Below, piece by piece: positions 1-7,742 of a stretch of DNA of 64,000 bases. Both the position numbers and the translations under genes were made by a program. The notes under the pieces are model-generated. The model was not told the origin of the DNA. It worked only from the letters and a program-made list of their open reading frames with translations, and did no database searches. Origin of the DNA: Sphingobacteriales bacterium (GTDB lineage Bacteria > Bacteroidota > Bacteroidia > Sphingobacteriales > Sphingobacteriaceae); NCBI GenBank assembly GCA_025353765.1, contig JANXOD010000020.1:124001-188000 (forward strand), in the 5' to 3' direction. Each line of letters opens with the position of its first letter. Position 1 is the first letter of the stretch.

Positions 1-975
1 AAACGTAAATTTTCCAGTCCAAAGAAAATTTCATCCAGTTTGCCTTTAGATGGTGGTGGATCTATCCCCCGATCTGATTTCTTAATAAAGGCAGGAACAT
101 TGGTTGCTGCAATTCCTTTGGCTTCATTAACCTATGGTATAATTTCCAGCGCTTATGATTATCGCGTAAAGCGCAAAATATTGTATTTGCCTAATCTTCC
201 AAAAGCCTTTGAAGGAATTAGACTCGGTCAAATATCTGATATCCATTCGGGTAGTTTTTACAATCAAAAAGCAGTTAAAGGCGGTGTTGATTTGTTATTA
301 AAAGAGAAACCTGATTTCATTTTCTTTACGGGAGATCTGGTTAATAATATTGCATCAGAAATGCGGGATTACCAGGATATTTTTTCGAAAGTTAAAGCCC
401 CATTGGGCGTATTTTCCACTTTAGGAAATCATGATTATGGCGATTATTATTTCGGTAAAGAAGCTTCGGCAGCTAAGGCTAAAAGTTTAGCAGATGTTAA
501 AACCACACATAAAAATATGGGCTGGGATCTTCTGCTCAATGAAAACCGCAGGTTAAAAGTAGATGGAGAAGAGATCGCCATTATAGGCATCGAAAACTGG
601 GGTGCGGGACGATTTGCAAAATATGGCCGCATGGACTTAGCTGTTAAAGGCACTGATGATGCACCGGTCAAATTACTTTTATCTCACGATCCCTCACATT
701 GGAAAGCACAAGTTGTTCCTGAGTATCCACAAATTGATGCCATGTTTAGTGGACATACACACGGAATGCAGTTTGGAATTGTGACTGAAAAATTTCAGTG
801 GAGCCCAATTCAATACATTTATAAAGAATGGGCGGGGCATTACCAAGAAAAACAGCAGCAATTATATGTGAATGTTGGTTATGGGTTTTTAGGCTATCCC
901 GGTCGTGTTGGAATCTTGCCTGAAATTACGATATTTGAATTACGTCAGGGGAATTTAAATAGCACTAATTCATAA
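1..975 (+). CDS. Metallophosphoesterase (calcineurin-like), 5' end outside window
   Basis: A phosphoesterase of the calcineurin superfamily, probably membrane-anchored and acting on the outer face of the inner membrane. Counting from the TTG at 40, the metal ligands are all present: D-I-H at 67-69, GDLVNN at 98-103, GNHD at 129-132, SHDPSH at 215-220 and GHTHG at 238-242. The frame stays open from base 1, so the TTG at 40 is not the start; the N-terminal membrane part lies upstream of the window. The sequence around residues 11-33 (R-S-D-F-L followed by a hydrophobic stretch) looks like an internal membrane or export segment. This resembles YkuE-type phosphoesterases, which can act on lipid phosphates; the substrate here is unknown. 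Confidence 0.85.
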   Translation, partial: KRKFSSPKKISSSLPLDGGGSIPRSDFLIKAGTLVAAIPLASLTYGIISSAYDYRVKRKILYLPNLPKAFEGIRLGQISDIHSGSFYNQKAVKGGVDLLLKEKPDFIFFTGDLVNNIASEMRDYQDIFSKVKAPLGVFSTLGNHDYGDYYFGKEASAAKAKSLADVKTTHKNMGWDLLLNENRRLKVDGEEIAIIGIENWGAGRFAKYGRMDLAVKGTDDAPVKLLLSHDPSHWKAQVVPEYPQIDAMFSGHTHGMQFGIVTEKFQWSPIQYIYKEWAGHYQEKQQQLYVNVGYGFLGYPGRVGILPEITIFELRQGNLNSTNS

Positions 976-1014
976 AGATCAGGTATTATTCAGTTATCCG
1001 CAGGCAAATCTTAC

Positions 1015-1893
1015 ATGAAAAAATACATCAACCAAACGCTGGATTTTCTTTTATTCAGTAATATTTTTATTGCTTTATGTGCTGTAGCACAGGGATTGGT
1101 GACTTATCAATTAGTACGTGCTAAACCCGAAAAATATGTATTAGCACTCTTGTTTTTCTCAACATTAGCCTTATATAATTTCAGTATTTTGCTCGCTAAA
1201 CCTAAAGATCCGGATAAATCACCTTTTCGAAGAGTCCAGTGGATTTTCTCGCATTATCGGTTAATGATTACGTTAACAATTATAGCAATTCTATCCATAC
1301 TTCCATTAATCCTCTTTTTATCTGTAACCTCACAAATATTATTGTTCTTTTTAGGCTTAGTATCAATTGCCTATAATTTGCCCATATTTAGTATTCATGA
1401 GAAGCGGTTCGGACTACGCAACATACCAGGGATAAAGCTTTTTCTTATTGCGATGATCTGGTCATTAAGTTGTGTTTTGCTCCCTATTTTGGAAATGGAA
1501 AGCGATCAAATTATTATGGTATCTGCCAAGGATACAATATTGCTGATTGCCAAACGATTTCTCTTTATAGCAGCCATCACTATTCCCTTTGATATTCGGG
1601 ACTTATTTCAGGACAAAACAAGTGAATTGAAAACCATCCCCGTAATGCTGGGTGAGAAAAAAGCGTACTTAATTTGCCAGATATTATTGCTTGCTTATCT
1701 TATCCTATTGTTTTTATTCACGCGAAATTTCGATAAAAACTTCTTTGGATTAATGCTTACCATTTTATTAACCGGCTGGCTAATATTTCGCTCTAACTGG
1801 CAAAAGAAGGAGTATTATTATTTTCTGTATTTAGACGGGACTATGATTTTACAATTTTTAATACTGCTATTATTTAGTTTTGTCCCAATATGA
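1015..1893 (+). CDS. UbiA-like prenyltransferase family membrane protein
   Basis: A 292-residue polytopic membrane protein with about eight hydrophobic segments. The D-I-R-D-x-x-x-D motif at residues 193-200, followed by KTSELKTIPV, is the second Asp-rich motif of UbiA-type intramembrane prenyltransferases. The first NDxxD motif is not recognisable (the region reads YNFSILLAK), so catalytic competence is uncertain. It follows the phosphoesterase by 39 bp and overlaps the next gene by 4 bp (ATGA), so the three probably form one transcript. Substrate unknown. Confidence 0.7.
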   Translation: MKKYINQTLDFLLFSNIFIALCAVAQGLVTYQLVRAKPEKYVLALLFFSTLALYNFSILLAKPKDPDKSPFRRVQWIFSHYRLMITLTIIAILSILPLILFLSVTSQILLFFLGLVSIAYNLPIFSIHEKRFGLRNIPGIKLFLIAMIWSLSCVLLPILEMESDQIIMVSAKDTILLIAKRFLFIAAITIPFDIRDLFQDKTSELKTIPVMLGEKKAYLICQILLLAYLILLFLFTRNFDKNFFGLMLTILLTGWLIFRSNWQKKEYYYFLYLDGTMILQFLILLLFSFVPI

Positions 1894-2549
1894 AATCCAT
1901 TGATATACTTTCTATAAATATTTGTGGTGAAGCAGAGCTTCTCGTTGCTGATCATCAATCTGCAAAATCAGCATATCGCAAAATGTCTATTAATTTTGAT
2001 AGCATTGAATTGGGAATGGAAGGATTTACAGGAGATATGGTTCAGGATAAAAAGCATCACGGAGGTAATGATAAAGCTATCTGTTGCTATAATTCGGATC
2101 ATTTTTCTAAATGGAAAAAGGATTTAGGATTTGATCTTTTGGCTGCTGCTTTTGGTGAAAACCTAACTCTTACAGGAGAAAATGCCCTCGAAACGAATGT
2201 CTTTATAGGAGATAGATATCAATTAGGTAAAGCCATTGTTGAGGTTTCTGAACCTCGCGGCCCATGTTACATTATTGGGATCCGATATAATTACAAAAAA
2301 TTTCCTGTTCATCTTCAGGAAACAGGTTTTACAGGATTTTATCTTCGAATCATTCAACCAGGCTTAGTTACAAAAACAGATAAACTAATTCATCTAAGTT
2401 CTCATCCCGAAAAAATTTCTGTCATGGATGTAAACTATATTCGTTATCACGATTCTAAGAATAAAGAATGGCTTCAAAAACTTATAAAGTTAAAAGAGCT
2501 TACTTTAGAATGGCGGGAATATTTTGAGAAAATACTTATAAAATTATAG
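1890..2549 (+). CDS. MOSC domain-containing protein (YiiM-like)
   Basis: A 219-residue soluble protein of the MOSC family, the sulfur-carrier domain related to molybdenum-cofactor sulfurase C-termini; YiiM-type members act in resistance to N-hydroxylated base analogues. Visible signatures are HHGGNDKAIC at residues 56-65, FGENL at 88-92, the GDRYQLG strand near 107-113, and EPRGPC, which places the conserved cysteine at 126. The start overlaps the UbiA-like gene by 4 bp, suggesting translational coupling. The specific substrate cannot be read from sequence. Confidence 0.85.
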   Translation: MKSIDILSINICGEAELLVADHQSAKSAYRKMSINFDSIELGMEGFTGDMVQDKKHHGGNDKAICCYNSDHFSKWKKDLGFDLLAAAFGENLTLTGENALETNVFIGDRYQLGKAIVEVSEPRGPCYIIGIRYNYKKFPVHLQETGFTGFYLRIIQPGLVTKTDKLIHLSSHPEKISVMDVNYIRYHDSKNKEWLQKLIKLKELTLEWREYFEKILIKL

Positions 2550-2599
2550 CATCTATACTTCTCTGCATAGTTGAACCCATGAGATTGGTAGGATCATAA

Positions 2600-3250
2600 T
2601 TATTCCTCTATAATTTCACTATTCAAGTAAATCTCCTCTTTTTTTTCTTCTTTAAAGTAGCGCTTTTGATAAATAAGGATCAATATAACTCCTATAGAAA
2701 TAGCGGCATCTGCAACGTTAAATACTGGCCTGAAAAAGATAAACTCTTCTCCTTTCCATATAGGAAACCATTGTGGAAAGATGCCTTGAAATATTGGAAA
2801 ATAGAACATATCCACAACTTTACCATGAAATAAACTGGCATAACCACCTGCATGAGGGAATAATTTTGCTGGAGAATAGTAAGTGCTTTCACTAAAAAGT
2901 AATCCGTAAAATGTAGAATCAATAATATTGCCCATAGCCCCGGCAAAAATAAAGGCTACATTCAGAATTAATCCACGATGGTATTTCTTTTTAATTAGGT
3001 ATACTACTCCATAACCTATTCCTAAGACTGCCGCAATCCGAAATAAAGTTAAGGCAAGTTTGCCGGCTTCGCCGCCAAACTCCATACCGAAAGCCATTCC
3101 GTTATTTTCAGTAAAATGAATAATAGACCAATTACCCAATAGCTTATACTCTTGACCTAAAGTCATGTGTAATTTGACCCAGAATTTTAAAATTTGATCA
3201 GCTAATAAGATAAAGAAGACTGCTAAAAATGGTTTAGTATACCCTTTCAT
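2600..3250 (-). CDS. lspA: Lipoprotein signal peptidase (signal peptidase II)
   Basis: An inner-membrane aspartyl protease that removes signal peptides from diacylglyceryl-modified prolipoproteins. Family motifs are present: NNGMAFG at 49-55, GNIID with catalytic Asp111, and FNVADAAIS with catalytic Asp181. It has 216 residues rather than the roughly 160 of E. coli, because an extra segment (about 118-170) lies between the two aspartates, as is common in Bacteroidota. It ends in an acidic cytoplasmic tail. Its start directly abuts the stop of the DksA-like gene, in the order ileS-dksA-like-lspA, so it is probably co-transcribed. Confidence 0.95.
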   Translation of the reverse strand: MKGYTKPFLAVFFILLADQILKFWVKLHMTLGQEYKLLGNWSIIHFTENNGMAFGMEFGGEAGKLALTLFRIAAVLGIGYGVVYLIKKKYHRGLILNVAFIFAGAMGNIIDSTFYGLLFSESTYYSPAKLFPHAGGYASLFHGKVVDMFYFPIFQGIFPQWFPIWKGEEFIFFRPVFNVADAAISIGVILILIYQKRYFKEEKKEEIYLNSEIIEE

Positions 3251-3634
3251 TTATCCTTGTTTCAATTTTGCTTCCATACTTAATGTGGCATGAGGTACAG
3301 CACGTAAGCGTTCTTTTTGGATTAGTTTGCCTGTTTCTCTGCAAATGCCGTATGTTTTATTTTCAATTCGTACCAATGCAGCTTCTAAATTCTCTATGAA
3401 TTTTTTCTGGCGTGCAGCCAGTTGATTAATTGATTCTTTTTCTAATGTAGCAGAGCCGTCTTCGAGTGTTTTATAGGTACCGGCCGTATCATCTGTTCCA
3501 TTCACATTTGGATTACTTAAAGATTGCGTTAAAGCACTCAATTCTTCTCTTGAACTTCGTAATTTTTCTAAAATTAAATCTTTAAATTCCTGCAATTCTG
3601 CATCAGAATACCTTGTTTTTTCGTTGTTGTCCAT
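3251..3634 (-). CDS. DksA/TraR-family protein lacking the zinc finger
   Basis: A 127-residue protein with the DksA/TraR layout: an N-terminal coiled-coil-prone helical region (about 10-90) and a C-terminal YGIC-x-x-TG-K-L-I-x-x-x-RLRAVPHA segment. DksA-type proteins bind in the RNA polymerase secondary channel and modulate rRNA and stringent-response promoters. Only one of the four zinc-finger cysteines remains (in YGIC); the second reads Thr and the last pair is replaced by S-M-E-A. A cysteine-poor finger is also known in some DksA paralogues. It lies between ileS and lspA in the same direction. Confidence 0.85.
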   Translation of the reverse strand: MDNNEKTRYSDAELQEFKDLILEKLRSSREELSALTQSLSNPNVNGTDDTAGTYKTLEDGSATLEKESINQLAARQKKFIENLEAALVRIENKTYGICRETGKLIQKERLRAVPHATLSMEAKLKQG

Positions 3635-3635
3635 A

Positions 3636-6600
3636 TTAAGCTTTCGTTATAGATATTATTAATTCATTCTCGTCTATCTCTACTTTCTCACCATCAATCA
3701 GCTCATTATGAAGCTCAAATGAGTCTGCCAAAATTTCGGCGCAAATATAAGATAAATTATTTCTAACTGCTTCAGTAATGTAAGGATGATCTTTTGCACG
3801 TACATTAATCTTATCAGTTATTTCGAAATTCAGCTCTTTTCGCATGTTCTGGATACGATTAACCAGTTCACGTGATATTCCTTCTTGTTTCAGTTCGTTG
3901 GTTAAGGTAACATCTAATGCGACAGTTAGTTTTCCTAAATTAGTTACCTGCCATCCCGGAACATCTTCTGCAACAATTTCTACATCATTAATGAGTATTA
4001 AGTATTGAGTATTGGGTATTGCGACGCTCCCTTCATTCTCAAACTGGCTAATTTCTTTTTGAGTTAATGACGTTAAGGCATCTGCTACAGCTTTCATGTC
4101 CTTTCCAACTTTTGGACCCAAAGCTTTAAAGTTTGGTTTGATCTTTTTGCTTATGATTCCGGAAGTATCATTGATATACTCCATATCTTTCAAATTAGTT
4201 TCAGAAAGGATCAAATCTTTTACTTTGTCCAATTTGATACGAAAAGATTCATCCAAAACTGGTATCAATGCTTTACTTAAAGGCTGACGAACATTTATAC
4301 CCACTTTTTTCCGTAAGGATAAAATCATAGATGAAATATCCTGTGCCAATGCCATACGCTCTTCTAAAGCCTGATCTACCAGTTCGGGTTTATAAACAGG
4401 AAAATCTGCAAGATGAACGGATTCTGCCTGCTCTTTACTAGTTACCGCATTTAGATCTAAAAACAAACGATCGCTAAAAAACGGTGCAATGGGAGACATT
4501 AATTTTGCTATCGTATTTAAACAGGTGTAAAGTGTTTGGTAAGCAGAGATTTTATCAGCAGAATAATCCCCTTTCCAAAAACGGCGACGGCACAAACGAA
4601 CATACCAATTACTTAGATGTTCATCCACAAAATTTTGTATGGAACGGGCTGCTTTGGTAGGTTCAAAATCGGCATAATAACCATCAACTTCCTGGGTTAA
4701 TGAATTAATTACCGAAATAATCCACCGATCTATTTCGGGGCGATCATTAAATGCAATTTCATCTTCTTTATAGCTGAAACCATCAATATTGGCATATAAT
4801 GTGAAGAAAGCATAAGTATTGTATAAAGTCCCAAAGAATTTTCGACGAACTTCATCAATACCATCTATATTAAATTTTAGGTTATCCCAAGGAGATGCAT
4901 TACTGATCATGTACCAGCGGGTAGCATCAGCACTATGCTGCTCTATCGTTTCAAACGGATCAACGCCATTGCCTAAACGTTTAGACATCTTGTTGCCATT
5001 TTTATCTAATACCAATCCGTTAGAGATCACATTTTTAAAGGCAACGCTATCATTTAGCATTACGGCGATGGCATGTAAAGTAAAAAACCAACCACGAGTT
5101 TGATCTACACCTTCGGCAATAAAATCTGCCGGGTATGAATTTGCAAATTCCTCTTTATTTTCAAACGGATAATGCCATTGTGCATAAGGCATCGCACCAG
5201 AATCGAACCAAACGTCGATAAGATCAGGTTCGCGAAAATAGAAAGTATAAAAACCAGGATCTTGGTATTTAACAATAACAATATTGTCAACATAAGGCCT
5301 GTGCAAATCAATCTTGTTTCCATTGTACCAAGTTGTTAAATCCTTGGAAAAATTTTCAATTACCCATTTTTTTGATTTTGCATCTATTCTATTTAATAGA
5401 TATTTAAGACTATCTAAATCAAACTTATTGCTTTTTGCATCCGATAACGTTTGAGATTTTGTTTCTTCAAAAGATTGTTTTTCTGAATCCCAGAAGGCAG
5501 CTTCTAAGCCGCTTAATTTTTCATCAGTTTCAAGAATATCATTTGTGATATTCTTGAAGAAACTTTCATTATTTGTATTGATTGATGTTTCTATTTCTTT
5601 AAAATTAAAATATAAAGATGATAAGTTTTCTCCTGGATGCAGCAATTCGTTAATGCTTCCAATACAAATCTCAAATTTGTCTTCATGTTTTATAACTCCA
5701 CTAGCTTTGATAGTACCAGATTTTGAAGCTCTCCAAATAGGTAAAGGCGTTCCCCAATATCTTGAACGGGATAAATTCCAGTCTACCAAATTTTCCAGCC
5801 AGTTTCCAAAACGGCCCGTTCCTGTTGATTCTGGTTTCCAATTGATGGTTTTATTGAGTTCAACCATCCGGTCTTTTACCTTCGTAGTTTTGATAAACCA
5901 ACTATCCAGTGGGTAATATAAAATAGGTTTATCTGTACGCCAGCAATGCGGATAACTGTGTTCATATTTCTTTACATCGAAGGCTTTATTATCTTCCTTT
6001 AATTTAATAGCAATTAAAACATCTGTTGGCCTGAAATCTGGATCTGCACGTTCTTCATCACTGTAATATTCTTCTTTAACGTATCGGCCTGCAAAATCAC
6101 CTATTTCGTCTACAAATTTACCCTGCTTATTTACAAGCGGATATTCGTTTCCTTTTTCATCGGTAACCATAACTGATGGAACTCCGTTTTCGCGGGCAAC
6201 CCGAAAGTCATCTGAACCAAAAACAGAAGCGATATGGACAATTCCGGTTCCATCCTCGGTAGTTACAAAATCGCCAGAGATAACACGAAAAGCATTTTCT
6301 TCAAGCTTTTCATTGGTAACATACGGCATCAACTGATGAAAACGAAGATTTAATAATTCAGCTCCTTTAAATTCAGCGGCAATTTCCCAGGGAATAAATT
6401 TATCGCCCTCTCTATAATCTTGAAAAGGAATTTCTTTGGCCTCTTCTTTAAAATATTTAGAAACCAGATCTTTTGCTAAAACTACACTAACCGGTGCAAA
6501 AGTGTATTGATTAAAGGTTTTAACTTTTACATAGGATATATTTACCCCAACAGCTAGTGCACAATTTGCGGGCAGTGTCCATGGTGTGGTGGTCCAGGCT

Positions 6601-7310
6601 AATAGGGTAGTATCTTCTGTGTCATCCTCAAACAAAATAGGAATTAATGGATGAGCCTGGTCTTTTTTTGGACGGAACTGAGCCACAATAGAAGTATCTT
6701 TCAGCATTTTGTAAGTGCCAGACTGATTTAACTCGTGTGAGCTTAATCCAGTTCCGGCTGCCGGTGAATAGGGCTGAACAGTATATCCTTTGTATAAAAG
6801 ATCTTTTTTATAAAATTCTTTTAATATCCACCATAAGGTTTCAATATATTCATTCTCATAGGTAATGTATGGGTTTTCAAGATCAACCCAATAACCCATT
6901 TTTTCGGTTAGATCATTCCATACATCGGTATATTTCATTACCTCTGTTCGACAAGCGGCATTATAATCTTCAACAGATATTTTTTTGCCGATATCATCTT
7001 TGGTAATACCTAACTTTTTTTCTACAGCTAGTTCTATTGGTAGTCCATGAGTATCCCAACCACCTTTACGTTTAACCTGGTAGCCTTTTAGGGTTTTGTA
7101 GCGACAAAAAATATCCTTAATAGAGCGTGACATGACGTGATGAATGCCAGGCATACCATTTGCAGAAGGCGGGCCTTCATAAAATGTATAAGGCTTGGAA
7201 GCAGGGCGATTTGAAATACTTTTCTCAAATATTTGGTTACTCTTCCAATATTCCAATATTTCTTTACCAACCAATGATAAATTAAGGTGCTTATATTCTT
7301 TGTACATCAA
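3636..7310 (-). CDS. ileS: Isoleucine--tRNA ligase (eukaryote-like type)
   Basis: A class I aminoacyl-tRNA synthetase charging tRNA-Ile, 1224 residues. The HIGH-type motif is G-I-H-H at 55-58 in PPSANGMPGIHHVMSR, and KMSKR lies near residue 773. WDTHGLPIE, the KMSKRLGN form and the lack of a C-terminal CxxC zinc motif indicate the eukaryote-like IleS2 class, whose members are often mupirocin-tolerant (family knowledge, not tested here). A lineage-variable insertion of roughly 90-100 residues sits at about 560-665, between the CIGSINELL strand and KIDLHRPYVDNI. It is charged and helical and has no intein motifs. It is the first gene of the ileS-dksA-like-lspA group. Confidence 0.97.
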   Translation of the reverse strand: MMYKEYKHLNLSLVGKEILEYWKSNQIFEKSISNRPASKPYTFYEGPPSANGMPGIHHVMSRSIKDIFCRYKTLKGYQVKRKGGWDTHGLPIELAVEKKLGITKDDIGKKISVEDYNAACRTEVMKYTDVWNDLTEKMGYWVDLENPYITYENEYIETLWWILKEFYKKDLLYKGYTVQPYSPAAGTGLSSHELNQSGTYKMLKDTSIVAQFRPKKDQAHPLIPILFEDDTEDTTLLAWTTTPWTLPANCALAVGVNISYVKVKTFNQYTFAPVSVVLAKDLVSKYFKEEAKEIPFQDYREGDKFIPWEIAAEFKGAELLNLRFHQLMPYVTNEKLEENAFRVISGDFVTTEDGTGIVHIASVFGSDDFRVARENGVPSVMVTDEKGNEYPLVNKQGKFVDEIGDFAGRYVKEEYYSDEERADPDFRPTDVLIAIKLKEDNKAFDVKKYEHSYPHCWRTDKPILYYPLDSWFIKTTKVKDRMVELNKTINWKPESTGTGRFGNWLENLVDWNLSRSRYWGTPLPIWRASKSGTIKASGVIKHEDKFEICIGSINELLHPGENLSSLYFNFKEIETSINTNNESFFKNITNDILETDEKLSGLEAAFWDSEKQSFEETKSQTLSDAKSNKFDLDSLKYLLNRIDAKSKKWVIENFSKDLTTWYNGNKIDLHRPYVDNIVIVKYQDPGFYTFYFREPDLIDVWFDSGAMPYAQWHYPFENKEEFANSYPADFIAEGVDQTRGWFFTLHAIAVMLNDSVAFKNVISNGLVLDKNGNKMSKRLGNGVDPFETIEQHSADATRWYMISNASPWDNLKFNIDGIDEVRRKFFGTLYNTYAFFTLYANIDGFSYKEDEIAFNDRPEIDRWIISVINSLTQEVDGYYADFEPTKAARSIQNFVDEHLSNWYVRLCRRRFWKGDYSADKISAYQTLYTCLNTIAKLMSPIAPFFSDRLFLDLNAVTSKEQAESVHLADFPVYKPELVDQALEERMALAQDISSMILSLRKKVGINVRQPLSKALIPVLDESFRIKLDKVKDLILSETNLKDMEYINDTSGIISKKIKPNFKALGPKVGKDMKAVADALTSLTQKEISQFENEGSVAIPNTQYLILINDVEIVAEDVPGWQVTNLGKLTVALDVTLTNELKQEGISRELVNRIQNMRKELNFEITDKINVRAKDHPYITEAVRNNLSYICAEILADSFELHNELIDGEKVEIDENELIISITKA

Positions 7311-7336
7311 GGCTTATCTCCAAAAATTTAAGGTTG

Positions 7337-7344
7337 CAAAGTTA
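7337..7344 (-). promoter_or_regulatory. Candidate -7 element for ileS
   Basis: On the minus strand the octamer TAACTTTG matches the Bacteroidota -7 consensus TAnnTTTG, 26 bp before the ileS ATG. No TTG is seen at the right distance for a -33 box, so this is a partial match. Confidence 0.45.
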
Positions 7345-7439
7345 GGGATTTAAGTTTTAAAAGGAGGATTTTATAATCCTTGCTAATTATTAAATTAAGA
7401 TAGAAGCCGGTAAAAAATTATCCAGGCACCTATTTTGCT

Positions 7440-7447
7440 TATATTTG
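7440..7447 (+). promoter_or_regulatory. Candidate -7 element for the 85-residue membrane protein
   Basis: TATATTTG matches TAnnTTTG and lies 21 bp before the ATG at 7469. No clear -33 TTG is present. Confidence 0.4.
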
Positions 7448-7468
7448 TAAGGCTAAAAACAATATTAT

Positions 7469-7726
7469 ATGAGAAATAGATACATGCGTCGCGGAGTAAA
7501 ACTGTTTATTGCGGGAATTGTATTAATCCTTATTGGGTATTATCTTAAGGATACTGAAATCATGAAATATGGGTGGGCAATGATCATAGGATATATTGCT
7601 TTTGGCGCCGGATTTTTATTTATTATTTATAGTCTTATTCGTAAAATAGACCGGAAATCAATACTTGAAGAACGGGCAAATGAAGTTGAAAAAGAAGAGT
7701 CTGAAACAAAAAATGATAAGCCTTAG
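7469..7726 (+). CDS. Small two-helix membrane protein, unknown function
   Basis: An 85-residue protein with two strongly hydrophobic segments (about 10-26 and 34-58) separated by a short loop, and a charged, Glu/Lys-rich cytoplasmic tail. The basic start (MRNRYMRRGVK) suggests the N-terminus is in the cytoplasm. It stands alone between divergent ileS and a convergent transporter gene. No family recognised. Confidence 0.7.
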   Translation: MRNRYMRRGVKLFIAGIVLILIGYYLKDTEIMKYGWAMIIGYIAFGAGFLFIIYSLIRKIDRKSILEERANEVEKEESETKNDKP

Positions 7727-7742
7727 CCACGTTATAACTCAA

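Noticed and set aside
5300-5640. Intein or homing-endonuclease insertion in ileS
   Set aside because: The extra segment has no splice-junction Cys/Ser with terminal His-Asn and no LAGLIDADG or HNH residues; it is a plain charged insertion.
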